Of a stretch of DNA of 64,000 nucleotides, positions 1 to 11,689 are shown piece by piece (positions within the stretch are counted from its first letter, which is position 1; each line of letters opens with the position of its first letter). This stretch comes from Pyrus communis. Its lineage: Eukaryota; Streptophyta; Magnoliopsida; Rosales; Rosaceae. A program made the translations under genes and the position numbers. The stretch lies in NCBI RefSeq assembly GCF_963583255.1, contig NC_084807.1, positions 28,284,381-28,348,380 on the forward strand. Direction: 5' to 3'. A model generated the notes under the pieces. The model saw only the letters and a list, made by a program, of their open reading frames with translations, had not been told where the DNA came from and did not search any database.

Positions 1-112
1 TCTCTATTAGGTGGTTGTCATAAATGTTGCTTTTAGATGATATTCGGTGATAATGGCTCATTTCTGCCTGTATTCTTTCTAATTTGTGTTGTCTGTGTTT
101 CATTTGGTACAG

Positions 113-1926
113 GTATCTGCTCCCTGAGTATGTGGGACCATGTACTCTCAGGATAACATATTCTGGGCACACTGATTTGAGTGTGAAATTTCAAAGTCAC
201 CGAAGCAGGTATTCACGTTTGTTTTTTGTTTTTCCTGTTACTTGGAAATAATACCTAATTTTATGTTGCACCCTCCTACATTGTTTCCTTTTCTTGTAAT
301 TATTTATAAAATAATAAATGTTTTCTATTATTTGGACCGTCTTTATCTCTATGTTGGTGGCCACTTTTCTCACTTTAACCGTTTTTCTGATTCAGGGACT
401 ACACTAATCCTACCCTTCCGGTTGCTCCATCAGCCATAGATGGAAGTGGTCAGGTAATGCATTGATAGGGGGAAATTTTCTTATTAGATTATATCATGAG
501 GCAGGCATACATTTCTGTACGAAGGCCCTTATTCATAGAGTATCCATTTCGCAACCTTGGCATGCATGTCACATAAAAAAGTTTTATATATTTACGAGGC
601 GTTTTTGGTACATATTTATAAATTGAGGAAAGGAAGAATTAAATTCGACTGCTGGTGCTTCTTTCTAGGAAATACTTGAGACTAGTTCAAAATTGTGGTG
701 TAAACTTGTTTCTTGGGGCATGTTATATCGTACTGCTATTAATAGATTTCACTGTTTAATCAATACAGCCAATTGTGGGATTAGATGGGAAAAAGCTAGA
801 ATCGGAGAGTAATGTGCTTCTTGCATCCATCGAAAACATGCAGTATGCTGTCACCTTGGACGTTTTACACATGGTATATCAGATTAATTTATAAATATGA
901 TTTTATTTTTTAACCATGTGGATTCAGTCAGAAACTGATATTTTCCTTTTCCTGCCACTAGGTCTTTTCTGCTTTCGGGCCTATTCAAAAGATCGCCATG
1001 TTTGATAAGAACGGAGGGGTTCAGGCTTTGATTCAGTATCCAGGTACCTTTCTACTTACTCTCTTTCATGGTTTTCAAAACTGGAAAGTAAGGGTTTGGT
1101 CTGACCTGATTAATTGGGAACCAGCCAGCTGACATGTCTATGGTTGAACCTAAGCCTTACGGAGTTTGATTCTTGAACCTAGGGCTTACTGACTTTGATT
1201 GAACCACCTTAGCCTTGCTGGTTGAATGTTATTTTGTTATTACCGGTGTACACGGGTGCTGCTTTTTACAATTCCTGTTGAAGTAACTGCTGATTTTACA
1301 CGGTGCTAATTGTGTTATGGCTTTCAGATGTTCAGACAGCTGTTGTTGCCAAGGAAGCCTTAGAAGGGCATTGCATTTACGATGGAGGGTTTTGCAAGCT
1401 CCACATCTCATATTCACGCCACACCGATCTTAGCATAAAGGTAACCTAAATATACGTACTCCCTGAAGTTCTCGCCTGGACTAGTCATTTGCCCTTCTCT
1501 TTGGTGTTCATTTTTGTTTTTCAACTTCCCCATGAGATCGGCAGACAAGTTGCGCCTAATGTTCTGCGCCTACCATACTGATTACAGGTGAACAATGACC
1601 GGAGCAGAGACTATACGATCCCTACCATTCCAATTGTGACGGCACAACCGTCAATTCTAGGACAACAGCCAGTTCATCAGATGAGTCCCGCGGTGCCTCC
1701 ATACAACGGGGCTCAATATGCTCCAACTGATCAGGCTGTGATGCCTCAGCCTTCTGCAGGGTGGAGACCAACCGTTCCGGCAGTTCCTCAGTCCATGCCC
1801 ATTCAGATGCATAATCAACCGTACATGCCACCGGGAACTATGCCTGTATCCTCTCCTCAAATGGGCCCTGTGATGATGCAGAGCGGTCCGCCACCTCCGC
1901 CCTACCACCGTGGTCATGTGCAATGA
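113..1926 (+). CDS. PTB3: Polypyrimidine tract-binding protein homolog 3-like, 3' part (5' end outside window)
   Basis: RNA-binding splicing regulator of the plant PTB family; the gene starts left of the window. Exons fit at 113-208, 396-453, 769-873, 962-1043, 1328-1440 and 1588-1926, all with AG/GT borders and one continuous frame. The first exon ends an RRM (ITYSGHTDLSVKF) and is followed by the linker SHRSRDYTNP. Exons 769-1440 encode a complete last RRM with VLLASIENMQYAVTLDVLH, the RNP-like KNGGVQALIQY and KEALEGHCIYDGG. The last exon encodes VNNDRSRDYTIP and then a Pro/Gln/Met-rich tail ending YHRGHVQ before TGA. Known of the family: plant PTBs change alternative splicing of their own and other transcripts. 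The PTB3 rather than PTB1/2 assignment rests on the VNNDRSRDYT junction and the tail, recalled from memory. Family certain, subtype likely. Confidence 0.92.
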
Positions 1927-2644
1927 CGTGACTCTTAAGGAAATTCGCTGTTAAGTCTAGTAGAAATTACATTTCCCAGTTGAAGTTGTTCTCAATTGGA
2001 AAAAGATCCATAACCAGATTTCAATTTATCTTGATTATTCGTTTTCGGTTTTTCGAGTTTGTCTTGGTTTTTTCATGTTTCATACGATCATAACACAATT
2101 TTCTGGGTGGTGGTTTTTCAAACGTAAACGTAAGCATATTCGGGAGGAATTGTTCTGATTCCGACAAGCTCCTGCTGCCGCCGCCGCAATGGTTTCCACC
2201 TTTCGTACCATTGTTAGATAGGAGAAGCAAGAGAGGTTAAGAAAAGCAAGAAGCAGAAGCTGAAAGCATCCAAAAGCAGTGTACAGACAGACGCCGTCTC
2301 TCGGCACATGTATACACGATCAAAATCGCATCACCGAAACAGAACCCGTAAATTCGCACACAACCTAGTCCCTTTCTTTCTTCCTGTACTTTTCATTCGC
2401 GAAAGGGTTACAGAAACCTTTATCACAGCTGCGGTTCTTACGATCCTACACACAGGAAGTTTTAATAATTTAATTTTCTACCGACGGAAAACAAGGCAAG
2501 CAAAAATATGAGCGCGTTTCGTGTGTGTGAAATGGAAGTGTACAACTGCCTGTCCGTCTCCCAAACCTCCGAGTTACGAAAGCCTCGGAAGCTTCATCCA
2601 TGGCAGTCTCTCCCGCCTCCACCATGTGTTATCGGTTCCAATTT
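1927..2644. other. Convergent 3' flank between PTB3-like and PYL genes
   Basis: This 718-bp spacer separates two stop codons on opposite strands, so it must hold both 3' UTRs and poly(A) signals. It contains no frame that resembles a known protein. The short ORFs here (for example around 2308-2747) show no domain and overlap each other on both strands. Confidence 0.7.
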
Positions 2645-4539
2645 TCAGAGCCGATCAATTGGCTCAGTTCGGTCCTGTACCGCAAGTCGCTCTGAGACGT
2701 CTGAAAGTGATTTGAGATTGCACTGGATCAAGGCTTCGACAAAGTAGCAGGTCTCATCCTTGGTGTTCCCTTCAGGAATGTCAACTACAAATGACTCGAT
2801 CACCAGAGTCCCCGGTCTTCCGTCAATGATCTCTGGATGGAGGGAGATGATTGAAGAGTAGTTCTGAGGAAAAAATAATAAGAACAAGTTAAGTATACAT
2901 AGGCTGGTTGCGTAATAGCAGAACAAAAGGATCCACCAAAAAACAAGGGCTCCACATTTTCCGTTCACAAGATCCACTCACTGATCCAGAAATTATATGA
3001 GGATCAGTTTTCGGTTCAGAGGCTTGTATACAGGCCTACTGTAGTCAACAGAGCAGCGCCCCGTTGCTGCTTAGTGCAGATAGCATGAGAGTTTTATGGT
3101 TAACCCTAAGGATTGATATATGTGTAATTGTTCGTATATATTTCACATTATCAGTCAGATTCAAGTCAATAAGATCATCCAAATTCAACCATATATATGC
3201 CATGAAGTACCAATATTAAACTTAGAGACCGATGCCATCAACACCGTAAATTTAAATTTTAAGCAGCCAAAGCTGAAACCTGTTTCAGGAAATCTTTTAC
3301 TGTTTCCATTAAATTTTGATGTGATCAAGTTCAACGGGCCCAAAAACTTCAGACTAATATGCAAAGACTCCGGTGAACACAGAACTTCATATCAAAATCT
3401 TGTGAACTAGTTAACCTTTTAGCTTGTATGCTGAGAAATGTGCAACCAAATAAAAGGAAAAGAGAAGTATGTGCTGAATTATAAAAGGAAAGGGTCTTCA
3501 TACCCTAAGTCTGTGATCCCCACCAATTATTTTAATGCTAAGAATATGCTCGTCATCGTCAAGAAGTTCCAATCTTTCAGTACTTGTAGTGGCAGGAAGC
3601 CCAGACTTAACATCAACTTCTCTGAGACTTCCAATCTCAAGGTTCCCCAGCACCACACACCTGCTGACGAATGGCTTATACTTTTGCGGTTGATCAAATC
3701 GTCTAACCAACGACCAAACCTGAAGAGAAACAAAACAATTCACATTACTAAAAAGGGATAACTGTTCATACTCATTGAGAATCTCTCTCAAACACACCTT
3801 AATCTTCCATTTTGTTGGAAACAAGGAATAAGAAACAATCGAACATTTAAAAAAAAAGCCGTAATTACATTTCTGAGCTATCGAACAATCGAACAAAAAA
3901 AACTCCCAGAAAAGCAATCAAAATTTCCTTTCTTTTTTCTATTTCTCCCCAATTTTCTTAACAACTACACACGCAGAGACACCGTGAGTAAAGAGCTACA
4001 ATGATTTAATCCATCAACACACCACATCAATGTAGGCAAAAACATTAAGGAATCCAATACAAACTCCACAGATTAAAGCTCAGATGCTCTCCAGAAATGC
4101 GATCACACATGTCCTAAGGAAAACGAACAAAACTTTATAGAGCAAAAACAATCCGAAATGTCGAATCCCGGTAACCCCATCTTCACAAACTGATGCCACA
4201 ACTCCTACATTAAACTCCAAATCCAATTGTAACATGAACACCCACCTACCTATTTGTGACATGCATGATATTTACATCTCCAATAGACAAATCCCAGATC
4301 AAAACTAATCAAATATACACACACACACACACACACATACAGAGAGAGAGAGAGAGAGAGAGATGTACAAGATGGACAGGGGCTTTGATGTGCCGGACGA
4401 GAGTAGATGTACACTGACGGTCGTTAAGGTCGTGCCTGTGGTGTCTCCGAATGTAGTCGCTCACTATCCCGCCAAACCCCCCTCCTCCTCCGCCGCCTCC
4501 TCCGCCCCCTCCGCCTCCATTCTTATTCCCATTCATCAT
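2645..4539 (-). CDS. PYL9: Abscisic acid receptor of the PYL8/PYL9 type
   Basis: Soluble ABA receptor (START/Bet v 1 fold) that inhibits clade A PP2Cs when ABA is bound. Three exons: 4539-4369, 3719-3504 and 2863-2645, giving 201 residues in one frame with phase-0 introns. Residues 1-57 hold an unusual run of 14 glycines (about 8-21), then SDYIRRHHRHD and HIKAPVHL. Exon 2 has the expected ligand lysine (KPF, about residue 72), the gate loop SGLPA (96-100) and the latch HRL (126-128). Exon 3 has IDGRPGT, ESFVVDIPEGNTKDETCYF and ends RTEPIDRL. Length, intron positions and motifs match monomeric-type PYL7-10 proteins. All key residues are present, so it should be functional. PYL8 versus PYL9 cannot be settled by eye. 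Its 3' end faces PTB3; its CT-rich leader lies to the right. Confidence 0.94.
4316..4362. repeat. Compound (AC)n-(AG)n microsatellite at PYL intron 1 donor
   Basis: A run of AC dinucleotides is followed directly by a run of AG dinucleotides. On the PYL coding strand this reads as CT then GT repeats that begin four bases after the GT of the intron 1 donor (donor GT at 4368-4367). Such tracts are length-variable, and here the tract abuts a splice site. Confidence 0.85.
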
Positions 4540-4685
4540 CTTCCTCTAAACCAATCAAACACTTTCGATTAAAACCAACAAAAATAAATCACCTTTCTCA
4601 AGAAACCAACCAACCAAACATTCACAAACTCACCTACGCAAACGCAGCCTTATCTTCCACCTTTCCGTCTACAAAACCAATACCG

Positions 4686-4726
<41 letters not shown>

Positions 4727-4900
4727 ACCCGGTTCGACTCGGTGGGACTCGGTGGGACTCGGTCAAAGACTGGGAGTGTGAAAGGAAGAAGTTAGGTAGC
4801 TGGTGAAAGAGAAGGGTAAGAGAGTCACCGCCATAGATAGAGAAGAAGCGCCTCAGGCCTCCCTATCATCCTCATCACCAATCCCACCCCTTTTTAATAA
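4540..4900 (-). promoter_or_regulatory. PYL 5' leader and core promoter region
   Basis: This is the sequence upstream of the chosen ATG on the minus strand. It carries a (GA)n/(CT)n tract at about 4688-4723, typical of plant leaders, and next to it three tandem copies of a decamer GACTCGGTGG at about 4735-4763. No clean TATA box is obvious, so the start of transcription is not placed. Confidence 0.5.
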
Positions 4901-4912
4901 ATTGATACCGGA

Positions 4913-5062
4913 GTTTTAATGAAAAATTTACGGCACTGTGCATTTTAACGAAAAATCATATTTTTACATTCAAAAACTAATCCTGGTATTATTCATTTTA
5001 TCATTTATTTTGTTTTTATCTTTAAAACTCAAAATTTTCAAGTCTTTTTCATTAATTTTTCT
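4913..5062. repeat. MITE family 1, copy A
   Basis: An AT-rich element of about 150 bp with ends related as inverted repeats (TTTAATGAAAAA and TTTTTCATTAA). The same core, AAAATCATATTTTTACA followed by TTTATTTTGT and AACTCAAAATTTTCAA, recurs at 7912-8062, 8442-8597 and 18074-18229. It has no coding capacity. I know this type as very common in apple, from memory only. Confidence 0.75.
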
Positions 5063-6550
5063 TATTTTAAAACCTCCAACCAAAAAAAATAATTTCCAAT
5101 TTTAATTAATTAAAATAAATTTGCAATTACTTTTGTCTGTTAATGCAATTTGCATTAGATTATACTTTTCTTGTCTTGCAAATGCCCTCTCTTTTCGGGG
5201 TATGATTATTTCCCTTTTGATTCTCATCCCGCTATCCTTTCTTTTTACATATTATTTTTTATCTTATTATTTCTATAAAAAAATTAATATAAGATGTCAT
5301 CCCTTCTTTTGGATGGTAACTGTGAACATGTCATCAGTTCTTGTCTGGTTTTGAGGATTTTGTTTTTCTGTGACTTAATTGTCCTTCAAGGTTGCTTCAG
5401 TTACGCTTACGATCTACTTAGACTCTTGTGTAAGGGTTTGGGTATGGCAACTTGACCAACTAGATGGTTTAACTAATGAGCTTTTTTGGATTTGGATACT
5501 ATCCAGCCCCGGGTGGGCACAACTCATCCTGTAAATGGTTTGACTCCCCATCTCTGGTGAGTGTGGCCTTCAACTGGGTCAAGTTCCTCTTACTAAGGTT
5601 TATATCCTCACGATGTTATATTGGTTCTAAATACATATAGCTGATCACGTATTATTATGTGTTTAATTTCCTCGTGTGACAATACTTAATTGACTTAATG
5701 ATAACATCTTAGATGTAGGTTAAGTCATTCTCTAATTGTTGCGGTTTTTGTCGCTAATTGATGAAGCAATCTTTAAGAGAATTCCGCTATTGAGCTTATG
5801 TCGTTAGTTATTGTCCTAATACCAATTAGTTATTAATCTAGTTATATACTTCTCTTACCAGTACTGAGAGAGGCTCTAGATCCATTTTCTCTCACCAGTC
5901 TGATTATACGAGGTATTGTCCGAAAACTCCCAAACTCAATTTGAGACGTTCTTCACAGGCCACCGTAATTTGTAGACCATGCCAAGGGCACAATAGTATT
6001 TTACAAAAAGTCCCAATTCAATTTATCTTAAGCTACATGAACTATTTAATTTGATAATTAATTAAAGGTCATTTACTTGTTTATTTCTTACAATAAATAA
6101 TGTATATTGTTTAGTTTACCTTCTGGTGCTCTATGTCCTAAAGAGTCAGGGTCACATGGCCTTCAATGAATGATGGATAACAGCTAATGGTCCTATGTAC
6201 TAAACCATATATTTTATATTGTAATCCAACCAAGACCATTAATCTGAAATTTAATAAACAACTCAATGTTCATTGCACTTACAAAAGAACCGAATAATAC
6301 ATTAGAAAATTTTGAATGCATAAACGTTTTCAATTACTTGAACTACAAATTCGTTAATTTATCGGATATAAACGTTACTGCACCTACAAAATGAGTTAAC
6401 ATTGACTTCGAAATAATATTATTTTCGTTTTGTTTTCTTGAGTAATTGAAACTCAACTAAAGACTTGAAAGTCAAGGCACCCTTAAGAGTAGTATTAACT
6501 CTCAATTTTTTTTCCAAGTAGTATTAACTCTTTATTACTTGCATAAGTTT
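5063..6550. other. AT-rich intergenic spacer
   Basis: No credible coding region. Only short frames without domains are present, and base composition is uniformly AT-rich. No inverted-repeat element could be delimited with confidence. Confidence 0.5.
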
Positions 6551-6922
6551 TTTGAGAAATGCTAAGGATATTCTCTTAAAAGTTGAACTTTTTAAGCACT
6601 TTTTGTCGCCTCACAATTTTACGTCAATTATGTGCCAACATTATAAAATATTGTGACAAAAACATGAGGTGACAGAGAATCCATGAAGAGTCCCATTTTG
6701 AAAAAGTCTCTTACAATTTCTCAAGTTTTGTTTAATTGGTTATTTCTTTATTATTTGAGAAATGCTAAGCGGTCTCTTTCAAAAATGGAACTCTCTACGG
6801 ACTCTCTAACACTTTATAATTTAACGTAAATTTCCTTACTAACATTATAATGTAAAAAACAAAAGGCTGCAGAGAATTCATAAAGAGTTTGACTTCCATG
6901 AGACTCCCCTTAACATTTTTCT
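6551..6922. repeat. Two adjacent MITEs (family 2)
   Basis: Copy 1 at 6551-6724 and copy 2 at about 6752-6922 share the start TTGAGAAATGCTAAG, a central ACATTATAA segment and a GAGAATYCAT motif, and end with the inverse of the start. The terminal inverted repeats are about 20-30 bp and imperfect. A more degraded relative lies at about 53531-53645. Copies are side by side in the same orientation. Confidence 0.65.
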
Positions 6923-7079
6923 TGTTACATTTATCTTTATGTCTCGAATCTTGTCTATTATCGTTATTTGTTGATAAATGAGATGGGTCTCGCGGCCTCA
7001 AAGGCAGTCGTCCAATTTTGATTAGCATATGCTCAGCCAATGACTTCATGCCCCTCCTTCTCTCCCAGAAACCCCTAAA

Positions 7080-7915
7080 CTTTTGAAACCTTCTCCGTCG
7101 TTGACTCCTTGCTCCGGCTTGGGGTCGGCGGCAACCCAATGCCTATCCCTCCTCCCTTTCCCCTTTCTTCCACCCTCTGATTCCTCCTTTTCTCCTTTTT
7201 TCACCCTCTTCTGTCTTCCATTTTCTTCAACCTTCTGTCACCTTCATATCTTCCCTTCTTTCCCTCTATTTTCCCCTTACCTCCCCATTCCCCCTTCCTT
7301 CCCCTACTCCATCCTGTTTTTCTCATCTCCAAACCACCATGGTTGGTGATTTGGATTTACTTTTTATGCATTTAGCTTTCAGCTTTTTTCTCTCAGAGTA
7401 TTTTGTATCTCATGTCGTTCTGAGCTTGGTCTCAGTTGTCCCTGGGTTTATCTTAGATCTGACTTCTATACCTTGCTCCTCTCCAAATATCTCTCCTCAA
7501 TGTGAATTTACAACCATCTACCCTTACTGCTCATTTCATTGGGTGTCTCTTCCTAGGCTATCCTCTGGAGGTGCACTTTGGTGACTCGTAGCATTTAAAG
7601 TGCATTTTGCACTATTTGGTAGGATTATGGGAGCGCCCTCAACGCGGGTAGCTTGCCTACCCCCATTTTCGATTCATCCATTAGGTTCTTCGGCCTCTCT
7701 TCTAGGTGATGGTGATGGATCTACGGTGGCGGTGGTGCTGTTTTGGTGGAGGTGGCTGCTTTACATTTTCATGTCTAGGCTTTTCTGGGTTTTCTTGTAT
7801 GGAGTTAAGCTTTTGCTTGGCTTCTCTGGACTCTCTTTTTGAGATGTCCTTACCTTGTACTAGATTTCTCTCTTAATGAAATTTATTTTTATTGACTGAA
7901 AAAAAAAAAAAAAAA
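7080..7915 (+). mobile_element. Probable retroposon with 3' poly(A), coding capacity lost
   Basis: The segment starts pyrimidine-rich (7083-7330 is almost all C and T). Its 3' end reads TGTACTAGATTTCTC, then TTAATGAAATTTATTTTT, and finishes in a run of about 17 A. That 3' end is typical of plant LINE or LINE-mobilised sequences. The overlapping small frames (7083-7349, 7339-7584, 7600-7842) have low-complexity or hydrophobic translations with no recognisable domain. Target-site duplications were not found, because a family 1 MITE starts directly after the A-tail. It may be an internally deleted LINE or a processed pseudogene of an unknown transcript. Confidence 0.4.
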
Positions 7916-8062
7916 CTAATGAAAAGGGTTTGAAAACTTTGAATTTTAACGATAAGAACAAAATAAAAGGTAAAGTGAATAGCACCAGGATTGACTTTTT
8001 AGTGTAAAAATATGATTTTTCATTAAAATAAATAGTACTAAGAATTTTTTGTTAAAATTCCT
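7912..8062. repeat. MITE family 1, copy B (inverted relative to A)
   Basis: Contains AACGATAAGAACAAAATAAA, GATTGACTTTTTAGTGTA and TATGATTTTTCATTAAA, which is the reverse complement of the arrangement in copy A. It directly abuts the poly(A) end of the retroposon to its left, so one may have inserted next to or into the other. Confidence 0.75.
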
Positions 8063-8441
8063 TAAAAAAAAATTTCGATTGGCATAAATGCACGTGGGGA
8101 TTCAAAGCACACGGCGCGCAGCCTTAGGTCTGTGGCTGGAAACGGCAAAGCGCGAAGGAAGAGCATGTCTCAAACAAGATTCGAGAGTGCAGAACACGCG
8201 CTAGAAAAATAGCGTGGGGTTGTGCAGAGGGATGAAGGTCAGCTACTGCATACTCTGCACGTGTGAAGACAGAGGAGAAGGTCAGCTGCTGCATCCCCTG
8301 CACGTGCACGTGAGGATAAAAAAATGCCGGGTCATGGGTTGTAATTTAATTGAAGAAATTAAGATGGGTCATGGATCACACCAGAAAAATTAAATATGAG
8401 TCATGGGTTGTGCATGAAGTGAAGAACCATTAAATTTAGAA
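8063..8441. other. Spacer with a short internal duplication
   Basis: No gene. A segment of about 26 bp (GGTCAGCTRCTGCAT followed by CTGCACGTG) occurs twice, at about 8237-8262 and 8279-8304. Each copy contains CACGTG or CACGTG-like cores, and GTCATGGGTTGT recurs three times nearby. This looks like degenerate repeat DNA. Confidence 0.4.
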
Positions 8442-8597
8442 AAACTTTAATGAAAAGTTTTCGATATTGTTTACTTTAACAAAAAAAATCATATTTTTAC
8501 ACTAAAAAATCAATTATAGTACTATTCACTTTACCTTTTATTTTGTCCTTATCGTTAAAACTCAAAATTTTCAAATTATTTTCATTAGTTTTTCATT
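8442..8597. repeat. MITE family 1, copy C
   Basis: Same orientation as copy A. It has TTTAATGAAAAG at the left, ATCATATTTTTACACTAAAAA in the middle (seen as AT-rich core), TTATTTTGTCCTTATCG, and ends TTTTCATTAGTTTTTCATTAAA. Copies B and C are separated by only about 380 bp and lie in opposite orientations. Confidence 0.75.
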
Positions 8598-8737
8598 AAA
8601 TTTAATTGTAATAAATTTGATTGTCTGGATTTTTTAGGCTTTTTGTGCACATTTAAGTTACACATCTAAATTAGAATCGTTAAATCCTGTTTGGTTAAAT
8701 CGTTTAACGATTTTTGTTCATTTGTGTAATTTTTTTT

Positions 8738-8890
8738 TTTTAAAGCGGGACAACTGATGGTAAGCCACGGTTATCCAACCCTAACAGGGGCTTGGAAGAC
8801 TCACAGAGACATTTCAATCTCCTCCTGATCTCAATCAAGTAGACTTACTAACTTGGAATTTCAAACCCGGAACCTTCTTGTTTTTTGTAT
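8738..8890 (-). repeat. SINE-like fragment
   Basis: Read on the minus strand this has a GGGTTTGAAATTCC segment resembling a tRNA B box, then GAAATGTCTCTGTGAGTCTT, which is shared with the better SINE copies at 24.8, 58.0 and 61.8 kb, and finally an A/T-rich tail. Only part of the head is recognisable. Confidence 0.4.
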
Positions 8891-10660
8891 TTGTGTAATA
8901 TTAAATATGCACTTTTGGTGTGCACTAGATAAAATTCACTTGATTCTTGGGTTTATACCATTGTGGCTTAGATCTTTGTATTCCACCAACCATTGTCGGT
9001 AGAAACTAAAACGACCTCATCTGACCTTTTTGAAATTAAGTTCACTCTTAATTGAGCTTAATTAATTTTTCTTAAGAAAATGACATGACATAAAATGGTA
9101 AACCAATCAACCAAAACGTATACATGCAAGAGCATTAAGTAGCATTTGATTTAGGTGTAGATGTCAAATTCAGCTCATAGAGACAAGACACCGAATTGTG
9201 TGTTGTGGTGATTTTGATGCCTGACAGCTATTTCGCTACTTTCATTGTAATGAGTAAAAACTTGCATGAAATAAGACCGTCAGTTTTTTATTTTTATTTT
9301 ATTTTTTATGTTTTATTATTATTTTAGATTTATTATTATTAAGGGAATAGGGAAGGATTCAAAACTATTAAAATAAGTTAGAGAAAGAGAAAGTTTCGAA
9401 CTCGAGATAAATGGGTAAAAACCCAACATCCTATCCACTAGAATTTTGGACCAGACTATTATTATTAAGAAAGTCAGCTGTATGATAGTGCTCCAAACCA
9501 TTCATGTGTCTGTATTGTAAATGTTAAAATGTTAAAGAGATCATTTTTTCGAACCATATATAGTACAACTATGATGCGATGTGACACCATTATTGCGATG
9601 GTGCAACTACATTGCAGCTCAATTTTTAATGGCCTAAAGAAGAAATTCAATCTTTAACCGCCAAATATGGTCTAAAAAGATGACTGAGACCTTTATCAGC
9701 TTTTATGGAAAAATTAATATCCGGTTTTTAGTTTTTAATGTTCATTGATCGAGACCTTATCAGTTTTTAAATTTTGATCAAAGTCCCTAGTATTAATGTA
9801 TTAATGAATTACATGCCAGTTACATAATTTTTGAAAATAATTATTAGTAATTGATTTAGGGTTTTAATACTCACATCCTTACTAAATTCCTAATTAATTT
9901 TCAATTCAAAACACAAAATATATAAAAAAAAAAAATTAGAATAAGTTTATACCCATTATTTTTTTTTTATAAAATATTTCAATTTTTTTAATCTTATATG
10001 TACACATTCATATACCAAATTGTTATATGTAAAATGTACCCCTTTTTTTTAATATAAAATGTACCTATGAATTATAATTAGTTCCCTAATCGAGTTTATG
10101 AATACCGACGTGTCCCGTGTTTTGGATCCTTGATTGTGTTAGCAGCTTAATTTGGAGAAACAATGGTCGTATTCATGGTGTTATCTTGTTGCATTCTTAT
10201 TATCAATACAGTCTAAGCAAACCATATCCTAATGCCTAAATGGGAAGCCTGAAAGTTAAGTAAAAAGTGTTCTTATCCAGACACAAAACAATTTAATATA
10301 TAAAGTATATACCAATTATTTTCTGATTACGTTGTACTTGTCTCACTTAACTAGAAAAAAAAATCTCAAATTCGACTTTTATAAAAATTCGTGATTAATA
10401 TTTCTAAAGTTTCTAAATGTTGCTAGCTTCGTTGTCACCACGTCGTAGCTGTTTTGTAAATCATATATTTCTTCCGAAGGATAAATATTGTTGATTTGAT
10501 TTCTTGTTTACTGAATTTAGGCCAGCATACTGGTTGTGCTTGTTGGAGAAAGTTAGAGCTGTCTAGAGCAAAATCCATATCCATGCATGCAGCACACACT
10601 TGTCAGATTCTAAATTCCAAGGTCATAAGACAAGCAGTGTTGCCAGGAACCATTTGTGCA
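8891..10660. other. AT-rich spacer
   Basis: No gene supported. At about 9370-9450, minus strand, a tRNA-like pair of boxes (TAGTGGATAGGATG and GAGTTCGAAAC, about 35 bp apart) may be the head of another SINE. Otherwise homopolymer-rich AT sequence. Confidence 0.4.
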
Positions 10661-10662
10661 AA

Positions 10663-10820
10663 AGTAGTGCTAAAGAGATCAAAATTTTAGATTATTATTT
10701 GTAAATTACATGACGTGACGGTTGGTGGTTTAATTTCTTCTTGTAATTATTAAATAGGAGTCCAATTATCAATCGTCATATCATGTAGTCTTTAAAATAT
10801 GGTCTAAAAATTTGGATACA
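10663..10820. repeat. MITE family 3, degraded copy
   Basis: Begins GTGCTAAAGAGATCAAAATTTTAG and ends GTCTAAAAATTTGG, which resembles the clear element at 46508-46665 and another copy at about 13489-13655. The inverted ends are weak. Confidence 0.45.
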
Positions 10821-10849
10821 TTTTTTCTCACTACTCTTAGGTGATGGTA

Positions 10850-10965
10850 ATGCTCAACATCTTAGCATTGGATGAGTTCAAATTTTAATATTTATGTCTA
10901 TCAATTATATAGATCTCGAAATTTAAACTCATTTAACGATGATAAACATGATGGTAAGTATCGTT
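10850..10965. repeat. Foldback MITE family 4, copy 1
   Basis: Inverted arms GATGAGTTCAAATTTTAA and GAAATTTAAACTCATTTAAC flank a short centre. The same palindromic unit occurs cleanly at 53047-53163, with a partial copy at about 54390-54480 ending in GTGAGCAAAA. Confidence 0.55.
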
Positions 10966-11096
10966 GTCACTTGAGGGTGCGGTGAACAAAATTATTTTTA
11001 AAAAAATTGGTATCTCTTTCATTTTTCTTTGTGCAATGTAGCTAGCTAGAGTACTACATCATCTTCTAGAGGACACCTGTCAAACATCAGCAAATT

Positions 11097-11317
11097 AAAT
11101 GAGGATCCTCTCCGGATCCTCTTTATGAGGATTCTAAGAATTGTCAAATTGTGTCCGTTCATCGTATATTATGCGGTCAGAAATTATTTTAAATATTTTT
11201 ATTTAAAATTAAATATGAATAGTACTTGATGAAAATTGATTACATAATATACGATGAACAGACACGATTTCAAGATTCCTATAATCCTCACAAAGAAATC
11301 CAGAAATGATTCCCATT
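11097..11317. repeat. Long-TIR MITE
   Basis: The left arm (11097-11172) and the reverse complement of the right arm (11240-11317) share TTCATCGTATATTATG exactly and agree over about 63 bp, including GAGGATT and GTGTC-GTTCAT blocks. The centre is AT-rich. An element with related GGATCCTCTCCGGAT sequence lies at 57144-57338. Confidence 0.7.
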
Positions 11318-11689
11318 CATTGAGAATTATATCCATGCATTATTTTTTGAGCAACTCAAGGAATCATTTCTATATATTCACTTTGGAGTACTGCTATAAT
11401 ATATTTGGCAATATAATTTCTTTAACGGAAATCGAAAAACTTAAAAATAAAAAAAGTAAGGAAATAGAATTAAATCAACTAACTTCGCCCCCTTTTTCCT
11501 AATTGATCTGATCCTAATTTTTAAGTATTTAATTATAATCTTTACTTTGTGTAAGTAAATATGAATCGTTTAATAACATAGTGTATGAGATATTTTGTAA
11601 GAAAGTAAAGATTACACTATTCCTAGATATACCGGCTCACCCCAATAATTAAGAAGGTGGCCAAGATATCTAGATCCTTGTCGGCAAGG

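Noticed and set aside
242..439. 65-codon ORF at the left end as a separate gene
   Set aside because: It overlaps a PTB3 exon (396-453) in another frame and otherwise lies in introns.
4309..4368. Extension of PYL exon 1 into the dinucleotide repeats (HLSLSLSLCMC...)
   Set aside because: This is read-through of the splice donor at 4368-4367. Splicing to 3719 restores the conserved HLVWSLVRRF.
7083..7842. Three consecutive plus-strand ORFs as a gene
   Set aside because: Pyrimidine-rich low-complexity translation, no domain, and a poly(A)-like end point to retroposed sequence.
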